Assembly: GCA_016649925.1 (NCBI GenBank)
Contig: JAENWO010000087.1
Span: 1 to 9,023 of the forward strand
Origin: Actinomycetales bacterium
GTDB lineage: Bacteria > Actinomycetota > Actinomycetes > Actinomycetales > Beutenbergiaceae
Length of the DNA stretch: 9,023 nucleotides
Direction of reading: 5' to 3'
The notes beneath the pieces are model-generated. The model saw nothing but the letters and a program-made list of their open reading frames with translations, did no database searches and was not told the DNA's origin. The position numbers and the translations under genes are program-made. Shown piece after piece: positions 1-6,347 of the stretch. Position 1 is the first letter of the stretch; every line of letters starts with the position of its first letter.

Positions 1-368
1 ACGCGGCGCACGCCGCGTCCCTCGTAGTAGTGCGTGCGCGCGCCGAGGACGAGCGCGTGGTGAGCTGCGCCGTCGGCCCCGTCGAACCGGATCGAACGGA
101 TCGTGCCGGCGTGGCCGGGAACGCCCGAGCGGGAGAAGCCGGGCAGGTCCTCCGCGCCGATCTCGGCGACGGTCTCACCGAGAAGGTCGGCGGCCTCGCC
201 CCAGCCGGAACCGAGGACGAGCGCGATGTCGTGGGAGGTGACCCGGCTGAGCTCGGCGATCCGCTCGGCGGCGGCGCGGGCCACCTCGAACGGGTCAGCG
301 GTGGGGTCATCCAGGTCGGGGGTCACCGGCGGGTGTGCGGCGGTGACGGCGGCGTCAGGGGTGCTCAC
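1..368 (-). CDS. Purine-nucleoside phosphorylase, N-terminal part (cut by window edge)
   Basis: This gene starts at a GTG (368-366) on the minus strand and runs off the left edge after 122 codons. Family members cleave purine (deoxy)ribonucleosides with phosphate in cytosolic purine salvage. Visible motifs are the phosphate-loop segment VLGSGWG at residues 51-57, GHAG at 85-88, and RTHYYEGRG at 111-119, the arginine-histidine-tyrosine segment characteristic of trimeric PNPs. The first 30 residues or so are a low-complexity Ala/Pro/Asp extension ahead of the conserved fold. No Shine-Dalgarno is visible, and a TAGGTT hexamer ends 6 nt before the GTG, so the transcript may be leaderless. The gene is divergent from lpdA with only 28 bp between start codons. 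From memory, deoD-type genes also lie near lpdA in Mycobacterium. MTAP-like phosphorylases share the fold, but the motifs favour PNP. Confidence 0.88.
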   Translation of the reverse strand, partial: MSTPDAAVTAAHPPVTPDLDDPTADPFEVARAAAERIAELSRVTSHDIALVLGSGWGEAADLLGETVAEIGAEDLPGFSRSGVPGHAGTIRSIRFDGADGAAHHALVLGARTHYYEGRGVRR

Positions 369-374
369 GTGCCG

Positions 375-403
375 AACCTACCGTTGCCACGGCACAATGA
401 CAG
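375..403 (-). promoter_or_regulatory. Candidate leaderless promoter of the PNP gene
   Basis: Read on the minus strand, CTGTCA (403-398, 4/6 to TTGACA) is followed after exactly 17 bp by TAGGTT (380-375, fits TANNNT). Six bases separate it from the GTG start at 368. The -35 hexamer overlaps the start region of the divergent lpdA gene, so the two transcription units may compete here. This is inferred from pattern alone. Confidence 0.45.
393..398 (+). promoter_or_regulatory. lpdA: Possible -10 element of lpdA
   Basis: CACAAT (4/6 to TATAAT) ends 7 nt before GTG 406, the spacing expected for leaderless transcription from that codon. No convincing -35 hexamer lies 16-18 bp upstream. If used, it would make GTG 406 the real start and overlaps the -35 of the divergent PNP promoter. 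Confidence 0.3.
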
Positions 404-1863
404 CCGTGACTTCCGCACCCGCACCCCTCACGCCCGCCGAGCAGTCCACGGCTGCCAGGCCCTCCAACGTCCGCGAGGGGAGCCGGGTGGTGATCGTCGG
501 CGGTGGTCCCGGGGGGTACGAGGCCGCGCTCGTCGCGCGTCAGCTCGGTGCGAAGGTCACGGTGGTGGAGCGGCAGGGCCTGGGCGGCTCTGCCGTGCTG
601 ACGGACGTCGTCCCCTCGAAGACGCTGATCGCGACGGCCGAGTTGATGACGGTGACCGAGAGCTCGAAGGAGCTCGGGATCAGGCCGGCCGGCGGTCACG
701 ACGGTTCCATGGAGGTGGACTTCGCCACCGTGGACCGACGGGTGCTCGAGCTGGCCGCAGCCCAGAGCCGCGACATCCGGACCCGTCTCGAGCGCGAGGG
801 CGTCGCCCTGGTCGACGGCGAGGGTCGTCTCCAGGGGCCGTCCATGGTGGTCGCCACGACCGCCTACGGCGAGCAGCGTCTCACGGCCGACGTCGTCCTG
901 ATCGCGACCGGCGCGCGCCCCCGTGTACTCCCGACGGCGGAGCCCGACGGCGAGCGGATCCTCACCTGGACCCAGGTGTACACCCTCACCGAGCTGCCCG
1001 AGCGGCTGATCGTGGTGGGCTCGGGCGTGACCGGTGCGGAGTTCGCCGGCGCATACAACGCCCTCGGCGCCGACGTGGTGCTCGTCTCCAGCCGGGACCG
1101 GGTGCTGCCCGGTGAGGATTCCGACGCGGCGGAGCTGATCGAGAGCGTGTTCAAGCGGCGCGGCATGGAGGTGCTCTCCCGGTCGCGGGCGGCCGCGGTG
1201 CGGCGCGCGGGCGACGGCGTGGAGGTGGAGCTCGCGGACGGACGCGTGGTCACCGGCTCCCACTGCCTGCTCGCCGTCGGCGCCGTCCCGAACACCGAGG
1301 ACCTCGGTCTGGAGAGCGCGGGCGTCAAGGTCAAGCCGTCCGGCCACATCGAGGTGGACCGGGTCTCGCGGACCACGGCCCGGGGCGTGTACGCGGCCGG
1401 TGACTGCACCGGTGTCCTCGCGCTGGCCTCGGTGGCGGCGATGCAGGGGCGGATCGGCATGTGGCACTCCCTCGGCGACGCGGTCTCGCCGCTCGACCTG
1501 GGGCAGGTCTCGGCGAACATCTTCACTGCCCCGGAGATCGCGACGGTCGGGATCCCGGAGTCGCGGATCACGTCCGGCGAGGTGCGCGGCGCGGTCACGA
1601 TGCTGCCGCTGGCGCGTAACCCGCGCGCGAAGATGCTCGGTATCCGCGAGGGCTTCGTCAAGCTGTTCTCGCACCGCGCCTCCGGGCTGGTCCTCGGCGG
1701 CGTCGTCGTGGCGCCGCGGGCGAGCGAGCTGATCTTCCCGATCACGCTCGCGATCAGCCACCGGCTCACGGTGGACCAGGTGGCCAGCGCGTTCACCGTC
1801 TACCCCTCGCTGTCCGGCTCCATCGCCGAGGCCGCCCGCACCTTGCACGACGCGAGGGGGTAG
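397..1863 (+). CDS. lpdA: LpdA-type flavoprotein, NAD(P)H-quinone reductase
   Basis: A 488-residue member of the pyridine nucleotide-disulphide reductase superfamily. It has an FAD-binding GGGPGG at 35-40, an NAD(P)-binding VVGSGVTGAEFAG at 206-218, the second FAD motif GVYAAGDCTG at 330-339, and a C-terminal dimerisation domain. At 63-75, where true dihydrolipoamide dehydrogenases carry the redox pair CxxxxC, it reads GGSAVLTDVVPSK with no cysteine. The C-terminal catalytic His/Glu pair (HPTLSE in Lpd) is replaced by YPSLSG at 469-474. This matches mycobacterial LpdA (Rv3303c type), which moves electrons from NAD(P)H to quinones rather than acting on lipoamide. I chose ATG 397 because the reading frame further upstream lies over the PNP gene. 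GTG 406, 7 nt after a CACAAT hexamer (393-398), is a good leaderless alternative giving 485 residues. The product should be cytosolic; no signal peptide is seen. Confidence 0.92.
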   Translation: MTAVTSAPAPLTPAEQSTAARPSNVREGSRVVIVGGGPGGYEAALVARQLGAKVTVVERQGLGGSAVLTDVVPSKTLIATAELMTVTESSKELGIRPAGGHDGSMEVDFATVDRRVLELAAAQSRDIRTRLEREGVALVDGEGRLQGPSMVVATTAYGEQRLTADVVLIATGARPRVLPTAEPDGERILTWTQVYTLTELPERLIVVGSGVTGAEFAGAYNALGADVVLVSSRDRVLPGEDSDAAELIESVFKRRGMEVLSRSRAAAVRRAGDGVEVELADGRVVTGSHCLLAVGAVPNTEDLGLESAGVKVKPSGHIEVDRVSRTTARGVYAAGDCTGVLALASVAAMQGRIGMWHSLGDAVSPLDLGQVSANIFTAPEIATVGIPESRITSGEVRGAVTMLPLARNPRAKMLGIREGFVKLFSHRASGLVLGGVVVAPRASELIFPITLAISHRLTVDQVASAFTVYPSLSGSIAEAARTLHDARG

Positions 1864-1961
1864 GGCCGTGCGGCAGGAGATCGGCTCCCGAGTGATCGCA
1901 CCCTGAGGTCCGCTTGCCTGCGCGCGACGCGGCGTGCCGAGGGGGCGGTTCTGGCTGCCGT

Positions 1962-1990
1962 CTCGTCCCCCTCGCGTGAGGGGTGACGAG
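1962..1990. terminator. Strong hairpin, likely bidirectional terminator
   Basis: The arm CTCGTCCCCCTC (1962-1973) pairs over 12 bp with GAGGGG and GACGAG (1978-1983, 1985-1990) across a GCGT loop, with a single bulged T at 1984. There is no T-tract, as is common in high-GC actinobacteria. It sits about 100 bp after the lpdA stop and 8 bp from the end of the convergent pseudogene, so it could end transcription from both sides. Confidence 0.72.
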
Positions 1991-1998
1991 CGGAAGGG

Positions 1999-2230
1999 TC
2001 AGTTGCTGACCGCCGGCGCTGCCTTGAGGTAGGTGGTGTCGGTGAGCTGGTCGACGAGGAAGGCGGCGATGTCGGCGTGGGACATCGCGGAGCCGACGTC
2101 GTCGTGACCGAGGAACCCGGCCCGGACCCGGCCCGAACCCGGCCCGGACCCGGCCCGTGGCGGGCTTGTCGGCCGGGTTGGTGATCCGGGCGATCATCCA
2201 CTCCAGGTCGGGCTCGGTGGCCGCCGACCT
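1999..2230 (-). pseudogene. 3' remnant of NAD(P)-binding (SDR/NmrA-like) oxidoreductase
   Basis: On the minus strand, 2218-2135 reads TEPDLEWMIARITNPADKPATG and a few more residues. This resembles the segment of atypical SDR/NmrA-like proteins around 'lxWtivRp..ltdgpatG'. The C-terminal part of the same family, MSHADIAAFLVDQL then TYLKAAPAVSN and a TGA (2001-1999), lies in a different frame. The two halves are separated by a perfect 22-bp tandem duplication (2113-2156). Removing one copy joins them in a single frame, so the duplication is the lesion. The 5' two thirds of the gene, including the Rossmann GxxGxxG, are absent: sequence upstream of about 2230 is GC-rich repeat. I conclude it is a truncated, frameshifted relic. 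The family call rests on my recollection of the C-terminal pattern. Confidence 0.68.
2113..2156. repeat. Perfect 2 x 22-bp tandem duplication
   Basis: Bases 2113-2134 and 2135-2156 are identical: GAACCC, GGCCCGGACC, then CGGCCC. The unit is itself built of CCCGG(A) steps, a likely slippage substrate. Because 22 is not a multiple of 3, it shifts the reading frame of the oxidoreductase remnant on the minus strand. Confidence 0.93.
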
Positions 2231-2307
2231 GCTCCCGCCGACCCGTGCGGGCGGAGCCTGTTCCCGCCGACCCGTTCCCGCCGACCCGTGCGGGCGGAGC
2301 CTGTTCC
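2231..2307. repeat. GC-rich palindromic repeat cluster
   Basis: A 32-bp sequence at 2233-2264 recurs perfectly at 2276-2307 (period 43 bp). Its first 14 bases, TCCCGCCGACCCGT, occur a third time at 2262-2275. Copy A with its left flank can fold: GCTCC plus GCC (arm from 2231) pairs with GGC plus GGAGC (to 2257), with one bulged base and a loop of about 10 nt around GACCCGTGCG. The cluster abuts the broken 5' end of the oxidoreductase remnant and ends about 65 bp before the dapE promoter. It resembles REP-type intergenic elements, but no transposase is nearby. Frames through it encode only Arg/Gly/Pro-rich filler, so I see no coding role. Confidence 0.82.
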
Positions 2308-2373
2308 GGGCGATGGTCCGCCTGCGGCCCGGCGAGGGTCGCGCGCGCTGACGAGCCCCAACGTCTCGCGCAC

Positions 2374-2379
2374 TACGCT
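2374..2379 (+). promoter_or_regulatory. dapE: Candidate -10 element of dapE
   Basis: TACGCT fits TANNNT and ends 7 nt before the dapE ATG, a leaderless arrangement with no Shine-Dalgarno between. CTGACG at 2348-2353 is -35-like but sits 20 bp away, which is too far for a standard promoter, so only the -10 is supported. Confidence 0.4.
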
Positions 2380-2386
2380 GAAACGT

Positions 2387-3520
2387 ATGTCCGCGCTGCC
2401 GACGAGCCTGCCCGATCCCCGCACGACCGACGTCGTCGCCCTCACGCGAGCGATCTGCGACCTCCCGAGCGTGAGCGGCTCGGAGACGACGCTCGCGGAC
2501 GCCGTCGAGGCCGTGCTGCGCACCGCCGACCACCTGGAGGTGCTGCGGGACGGCGACACCGTCGTCGCCCGCACGCACCTCGGGCGGGAGCAGCGAGTGG
2601 TCATCGCGGGGCACCTCGACACGGTCCCGATCCAGGAAAACCTGCCCACCGAGCTGCGCATCGGGTCCGACGGCGAGGCGCTCCTGTGGGGACGCGGGAC
2701 CGTCGACATGAAGGGTGGCGTCGGCGTCGCGCTGCACCTCGCGGTGACGCTGACCGGGCCGGAGAAGGACGTCACGTGGGTGTTCTACGACCACGAGGAG
2801 GTCGACTCCGACCTCAACGGCCTGGGGCGGGTGGTGCGCGAGCACCCCGACTGGCTCACCGCCGACTTCGCCGTGCTCGGGGAACCGACCGCCGGCGGCA
2901 TCGAGGGTGGCTGCAACGGCACCCTGCGGGTGGAGGTCCGCACCCACGGCAGGACGGCGCACTCCGCCCGCGCCTGGATGGGACGCAACGCCGTGCACGA
3001 CGCCGGCGAGATCCTGTGTCGCCTCTCCGCGTACGTCCCGGCCGAGGTGGCTGTCGACGGGCTGCGCTACCGCGAGGGGCTCAACGCCGTCGGGATCAGC
3101 GGAGGCATCGCGACGAACATGATCCCGGACGAGTGCACCGTGGTGGTGAACTACCGGTTCGCGCCCTCGAAGACGCCGGACCAGGCCCTCGCCCACGTGC
3201 GCGAGGTGTTCGAGGGCTTCGACGTCACCCTCACCGACGCGGCGGCCGGCGCTCGCCCCGGCCTCGACCACCCGGCCGCCCGGGACTTCGTGGCGGCGGT
3301 CTCGGCCATCACCGGCGGGGTCGCGGGGCCTAAGTACGGCTGGACCGACGTCGCCCGCTTCACCGGGCTGGGCGTGCCGGCGGTCAACTTCGGCCCGGGC
3401 GACCCGATGCTCGCCCATGCCGACGAGGAACAGGTCCAGACGGCGCAGATCGTCACGTGCGCGCGCGCCCTCTCGGCGTGGTTGAGTACCGGTCGGGTCA
3501 CCGAGGGAACGGATAGCTGA
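2387..3520 (+). CDS. dapE: Succinyl-diaminopimelate desuccinylase
   Basis: A 377-residue M20 metallopeptidase-fold enzyme. DapE removes succinate from N-succinyl-LL-diaminopimelate in the cytosolic route to meso-DAP and lysine. Di-zinc site residues are visible: H76 in GHLDTVP, bridging D107 in GTVDMKGG, catalytic base E137 and ligand E138 in YDHEEVD, E166 in LGEPT, and H344 near the C-terminus (MLAHADEE). The dimerisation (lid) domain lies between about 175 and 290. Length is typical for the family. ATG 2387 was chosen because the conserved region begins right after it, while the frame upstream is repeat DNA. It overlaps the next gene at TGATG (3518-3522), giving translational coupling. M20 enzymes are easily misassigned, for example to acetylornithine deacetylase. 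The adjacent LOG gene matches the dapE neighbourhood I recall from actinobacteria and supports the call. Confidence 0.9.
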   Translation: MSALPTSLPDPRTTDVVALTRAICDLPSVSGSETTLADAVEAVLRTADHLEVLRDGDTVVARTHLGREQRVVIAGHLDTVPIQENLPTELRIGSDGEALLWGRGTVDMKGGVGVALHLAVTLTGPEKDVTWVFYDHEEVDSDLNGLGRVVREHPDWLTADFAVLGEPTAGGIEGGCNGTLRVEVRTHGRTAHSARAWMGRNAVHDAGEILCRLSAYVPAEVAVDGLRYREGLNAVGISGGIATNMIPDECTVVVNYRFAPSKTPDQALAHVREVFEGFDVTLTDAAAGARPGLDHPAARDFVAAVSAITGGVAGPKYGWTDVARFTGLGVPAVNFGPGDPMLAHADEEQVQTAQIVTCARALSAWLSTGRVTEGTDS

Positions 3521-4332
3521 TGACAGTCGACGAGGTGCGCAAGGACCGCGACTACCGCAAGGGTCCGGTGCGGCTGCGCGGGCGGCAGATCCCGGAGAAG
3601 ACGACCGACGAGCGTCTTCTCGAGCGGGCCGACGACGCGGACTGGGTGCACATGGACCCCTGGCGCGTGATGCGCATCCAGGCCGAGTTCGTCGAGGGTT
3701 TCGGGGCGCTGGCGGAGCTCGGCCCGGCGGTGAGCGTGTTCGGCTCCGCGCGGTTCAGGACGACCGACACCGAGTACGCCCAGGCGGAGGAGATCGCGCG
3801 GCTGCTCGTGAAGGAGGGCTACGCCGTGATCACGGGCGGTGGGCCGGGCGTGATGGAGGGCGCGAACAAGGGCGCGCACGAGGCCGAGGGCACGTCCGTG
3901 GGGCTCGGCATCGAGCTGCTGTTCGAGCAAGGGATGAACGACTACGTCGACCTCGGGGTCAACTTCCGCTACTTCTTCGCTCGCAAGACCATGTTCGTGA
4001 AGTACGCCCAGGGATTCATCGTGCTGCCCGGCGGGTTCGGCACGCTGGACGAGCTGTTCGAGGCGCTCACCCTCGTGCAGACGAAGAAGGTCAAGCGGTT
4101 CCCGATCGTGCTGGTCGGCTCACAGTTCTGGTCCGGCCTGATCGACTGGCTGCGGGACACGCTGGTGGAGCGGGGGACGCTCTCCTCGCACGACCTCGAC
4201 CTCATCCGGATCACCGACGACCCCGCGGAGGCCGTGCAGATCGTCTCCGACGCCAGCCGGAACCGCCGCCAGCGCGAGTACGGCCAGTCCCAGGAGGCCG
4301 CATCCCGGGCCGGTGCTGCCGGGCCGGAGTAG
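3520..4332 (+). CDS. LOG-family (TIGR00730) Rossmann protein, nucleotide phosphoribohydrolase-like
   Basis: A 270-residue protein with the LOG signatures GGGPGVMEGANKGA (106-119), FFARKTMF (152-159, containing the conserved Arg-Lys) and PGGFGTLDE (170-178). Characterised family members hydrolyse cytokinin riboside 5'-monophosphates or AMP to release the base and ribose 5-phosphate. The bacterial housekeeping substrate is often unknown. Older annotations as lysine decarboxylase are wrong for this motif set. An N-terminal extension of about 65 charged residues precedes the Rossmann core. The tail after about 250 is polar and probably disordered. The start ATG shares its A with the dapE stop, and GGGAACGGA just upstream can serve as ribosome binding site. 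It is co-transcribed with dapE and followed by a small membrane-protein gene after 3 bp. Confidence 0.9.
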   Translation: MTVDEVRKDRDYRKGPVRLRGRQIPEKTTDERLLERADDADWVHMDPWRVMRIQAEFVEGFGALAELGPAVSVFGSARFRTTDTEYAQAEEIARLLVKEGYAVITGGGPGVMEGANKGAHEAEGTSVGLGIELLFEQGMNDYVDLGVNFRYFFARKTMFVKYAQGFIVLPGGFGTLDELFEALTLVQTKKVKRFPIVLVGSQFWSGLIDWLRDTLVERGTLSSHDLDLIRITDDPAEAVQIVSDASRNRRQREYGQSQEAASRAGAAGPE

Positions 4333-4335
4333 GCC

Positions 4336-4575
4336 ATGGGCTGGGTCACGCCGATCACCGGGCTGTTCCTCGTCGTGATCATCGCCGTCGTGGTCGTGAC
4401 TGCGCTCGTCTCCAGCGGGCGGATCGCGGCCTCGATGGAGGACCCCTACCGAACTGACATAGAATGGCGTGAGCAGAGCACCGCACCGGGATCAGCGGAG
4501 GAAAGCTCCGTGACCGCTCCCGACGGCGCACCACCCGACAAGAACAGGGGAAAAGCACACCCATGGCTGCAATGA
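4336..4575 (+). CDS. Small single-span membrane protein
   Basis: A 79-residue ORF starting 3 bp after the LOG gene stop, with GGAG (4326-4329) 6 nt before the ATG. Residues about 7-25 form one hydrophobic helix (LFLVVIIAVVVVTALV) with almost no N-terminal tail. The rest is hydrophilic. In related genomes, as I recall, a DivIVA-domain membrane protein can sit in this slot, but I see no DivIVA repeat here. The first 38 or so codons nearly all end in G or C, while from about 4453 roughly half do not. The second half also contains a -10-like promoter and the ribosome binding sites of the next gene. So the 5' half looks like true coding sequence, and the 3' half like a regulatory region that happens to be open. 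The product overlaps DUF3117 by 13 nt in another frame. Function is unknown. Confidence 0.6.
   Translation: MGWVTPITGLFLVVIIAVVVVTALVSSGRIAASMEDPYRTDIEWREQSTAPGSAEESSVTAPDGAPPDKNRGKAHPWLQ
4460..4465 (+). promoter_or_regulatory. Internal promoter -10 for DUF3117-pepA
   Basis: TAGAAT (5/6 to TATAAT) lies in an unusually A/T-rich patch inside the small membrane-protein ORF. It would start transcription near 4472, giving DUF3117 an untranslated leader of about 90 nt. No good -35 is seen at 16-18 bp. Confidence 0.45.
4510..4575 (+). other. Possible 21-codon leader ORF ahead of DUF3117
   Basis: GTG 4510 has the best Shine-Dalgarno in this region, GGAGG (4497-4501) with 8 nt spacing. It reads 21 codons (begins VTAPDGAPPDKN) in the frame of the membrane-protein ORF and stops at TGA 4573-4575, 13 nt inside DUF3117. 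If transcription begins at the TAGAAT promoter, this would be the first ORF of that mRNA and could couple to DUF3117 translation. No attenuator-type codon run is present. It is speculative. Confidence 0.28.
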
Positions 4576-4730
4576 AGCCCAGGACCGGTGACGGACCGCT
4601 CGAAGTGACCAAGGAGGGCCGTGGCATCATCATGCGCGTGCCGCTCGAGGGGGGCGGTCGTCTCGTGGTCGAGCTCAATGCGACCGAGGCGAGCGAGCTC
4701 AGCGACGCGCTGAGCGCCGTCGCCAGCTGA
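4563..4730 (+). CDS. DUF3117 family protein
   Basis: A 55-residue protein beginning MAAMKPRTGDGPLEVTKEG, followed by an RVPLEGGGRLVVEL strand pair and a C-terminal helix ending at SAVAS. The sequence is nearly identical to the actinobacterial DUF3117 family (Rv1211 type) as I remember it. The function is unknown. The small size, alternating hydrophobic residues and Gly turn suggest a compact beta fold. AGGGG at 4546-4550 lies 12 nt before ATG 4563. A second in-frame ATG at 4572 is possible, but family members keep the MAAM start. The stop is 8 nt before the aminopeptidase ATG, so the two are probably co-transcribed. Confidence 0.9.
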   Translation: MAAMKPRTGDGPLEVTKEGRGIIMRVPLEGGGRLVVELNATEASELSDALSAVAS

Positions 4731-4738
4731 CCTCGAGA

Positions 4739-6283
4739 ATGTCCGAGGCAGCCCGACCGGAGATCGTCCTCGTCCCCGGACCGCTGAGCCGGCAGGCTCT
4801 GAGTGGTTCGGTGGACGGTGCCTACGACGTCCTCGCCGTCCCGATCGCACCCGCTCAGCGCGACGACGGCGAGGTGCAACCCCGGTTCGGCACCGCCGAC
4901 GCCGGGGTCGCGTACGGCATCGACCTCTTCGAGCTCGCGGAGCGCGAGGGCGTCAAGGGAGCTGCGGGCGAGGTGCACGTCGTGTCCCTGCCCCGGCTCA
5001 CCGGCGCCGCCGCGCCGTGGGACGGGCTGTCGAACCGGCTCGCCCTGGTCGGGGTGGGTGACGAGTCACCGACGGCGATGCGCCGGGCCGGTGCCGTCCT
5101 CGCCCGCATCGGGACCGGGCGTCAGCGGATGCTCACCACTCTTGCCGGACAGGGCGACGCGAACGCCGTTCGGGCGCTCGTCGAGGGCGTCCTGCTCGCC
5201 TCCTACCGTCCGCCGTTCACTGGTCTCGGGACGGGTCCCGCGCCTGCCCTCGGCAGGCTCACGATCCTCGGTGAGGTCGACGAGTCGGCCGTGGCCGACG
5301 CGCGCATCGCCGCGCGGGCGACCCTCCTGGCGCGGTTGCTCACGGCGACGCCGTCGAATGTCAAGAACCCCCAGTCGCTCGCCGACCGGATGGTCGAGCT
5401 GGCCGCCGGGATCGATGGCGTCACCGTCTCTGTGCACGACGAGCACTGGCTCGAGCGGACCGGACTGGCGGGCATCGCCGCCGTCGGCCGTGGCTCCGCC
5501 ACCCCGCCCCGGCTCGTCACGGTGGCGTACGCGCCCGAGCGCACGCGTGGCCCGCAGGTGGTGCTCGTCGGCAAGGGCATCACCTACGACACGGGTGGCA
5601 TCTCCATCAAGCCGCGTGAGGCGATGGTGCCGATGAAGACGGACATGGCCGGTGCCGCTGCCGCGTTCGCGGCCGTCCTGGCCGCCGCCGAGGCGAAGCT
5701 CCCGGTCCGCGTCACCGCCGTGCTCCCGCTCGCCGAGAACGCCTTCGGTGGCGCCTCCTACCGTCCCGGTGACGTCATCCGCATGGTCGACGGCACGTCC
5801 GTCGAGATCCGCAACACCGACGCCGAGGGGCGCATCGTGCTCGCCGACGCGATGGCGTGGGCGCGGCTGACGCTCGCGCCGGACGTCCTGGTGGACGTCG
5901 CGACCCTGACCGGTGCGGCGAGCCTGGGCCTGGGCAAGCGGCACGGCGCGCTCTACTCGAACGACCCCGACCTCTCCACCGCACTGGTGGCGGCGGGGGA
6001 TCGGACCGGCGAGGCGCTCTGGCCCATGCCCCTGGTGGAGGAGTACCGCTCGGCGCTGGACTCCGCCGTCGCCGACCTCTCACACATCGCGACCGACACC
6101 CGTGTCTCCGGCGGTTCCATCACGGCCGCCCTGTTCCTCGAGCATTTCGCCGGGGACACCACCTGGGCACACCTGGACATCGCCGGCCCGGCCCGGGCGG
6201 CGAAGACTGAGCACGAGGTCACCGAGGGACCGAGCGGCTTCGGGGCGCGCCTGCTGTTCCGCTGGCTTGCGTCCCGTAGCTAG
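4739..6283 (+). CDS. pepA: Leucyl aminopeptidase (M17)
   Basis: A 514-residue cytosolic M17 metallo-aminopeptidase, which removes N-terminal residues, preferring Leu, in peptide turnover. The C-terminal catalytic domain (about 190-505) carries the two-metal site: K279 and D284 in VGKGITYDTGG, D302 in MKTDMAGA, and D361 and E363 in NTDAEGR (359-365) with the catalytic-site Arg 365. The signature octapeptide normally ends in Leu and here ends in Ile. The N-terminal macro-like domain (1-180) is divergent, as usual. The ATG at 4739 has no convincing ribosome binding site (GCTGACCTCGAGA precedes it), so translation may depend on coupling to DUF3117 8 nt upstream. The gene is convergent with the O-methyltransferase gene, 64 bp apart. 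Confidence 0.93.
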   Translation: MSEAARPEIVLVPGPLSRQALSGSVDGAYDVLAVPIAPAQRDDGEVQPRFGTADAGVAYGIDLFELAEREGVKGAAGEVHVVSLPRLTGAAAPWDGLSNRLALVGVGDESPTAMRRAGAVLARIGTGRQRMLTTLAGQGDANAVRALVEGVLLASYRPPFTGLGTGPAPALGRLTILGEVDESAVADARIAARATLLARLLTATPSNVKNPQSLADRMVELAAGIDGVTVSVHDEHWLERTGLAGIAAVGRGSATPPRLVTVAYAPERTRGPQVVLVGKGITYDTGGISIKPREAMVPMKTDMAGAAAAFAAVLAAAEAKLPVRVTAVLPLAENAFGGASYRPGDVIRMVDGTSVEIRNTDAEGRIVLADAMAWARLTLAPDVLVDVATLTGAASLGLGKRHGALYSNDPDLSTALVAAGDRTGEALWPMPLVEEYRSALDSAVADLSHIATDTRVSGGSITAALFLEHFAGDTTWAHLDIAGPARAAKTEHEVTEGPSGFGARLLFRWLASRS

Positions 6284-6317
6284 CCTCCCGGGCCCCAGCA
6301 CTCGTTTGCTCGGGGTT

Positions 6318-6342
6318 GGGGAGCTTGGGGTTGTGCTTCCCC
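6318..6342. terminator. Weak hairpin between convergent pepA and O-methyltransferase genes
   Basis: GGGGAGC (6318-6324) can pair with GCT-T-CCCC (6335-6342), with one bulged T and a 10-nt loop. It lies in the 64-bp gap between two converging stop codons. Stability is modest and no T-tract follows, so this is a position-supported guess. Confidence 0.32.
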
Positions 6343-6347
6343 GGCGG

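Noticed and set aside
103..396. Upstream extension of the lpdA frame by 98 codons
   Set aside because: It lies entirely antisense to the PNP gene and has no conserved sequence. The Rossmann fold begins shortly after ATG 397.
2231..2307. CRISPR array
   Set aside because: The repeat copies are two full and one partial, spacing is irregular, and the 11-bp 'spacer' is itself made of the repeat. No cas genes are present.
2374..2386. tRNA, riboswitch or small RNA in the 1864-2386 gap
   Set aside because: No cloverleaf, T-loop GGTTCGANTCC or recognisable aptamer core was seen on either strand. The only structures are the terminator hairpin and the palindromic repeats.
1793..3418. Long minus-strand open frame of 541 codons across the relic, the repeats and dapE
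   Set aside because: Arg/Gly/Pro/His-rich translation without motifs, antisense to clear dapE. It is a by-product of high GC with few stops; only the short 1999-2230 part shows family resemblance, and in two frames.
4446..4850. Minus-strand frame of 134 codons over the DUF3117 gene
   Set aside because: Antisense to a well-supported conserved gene, with no domain or start signal.
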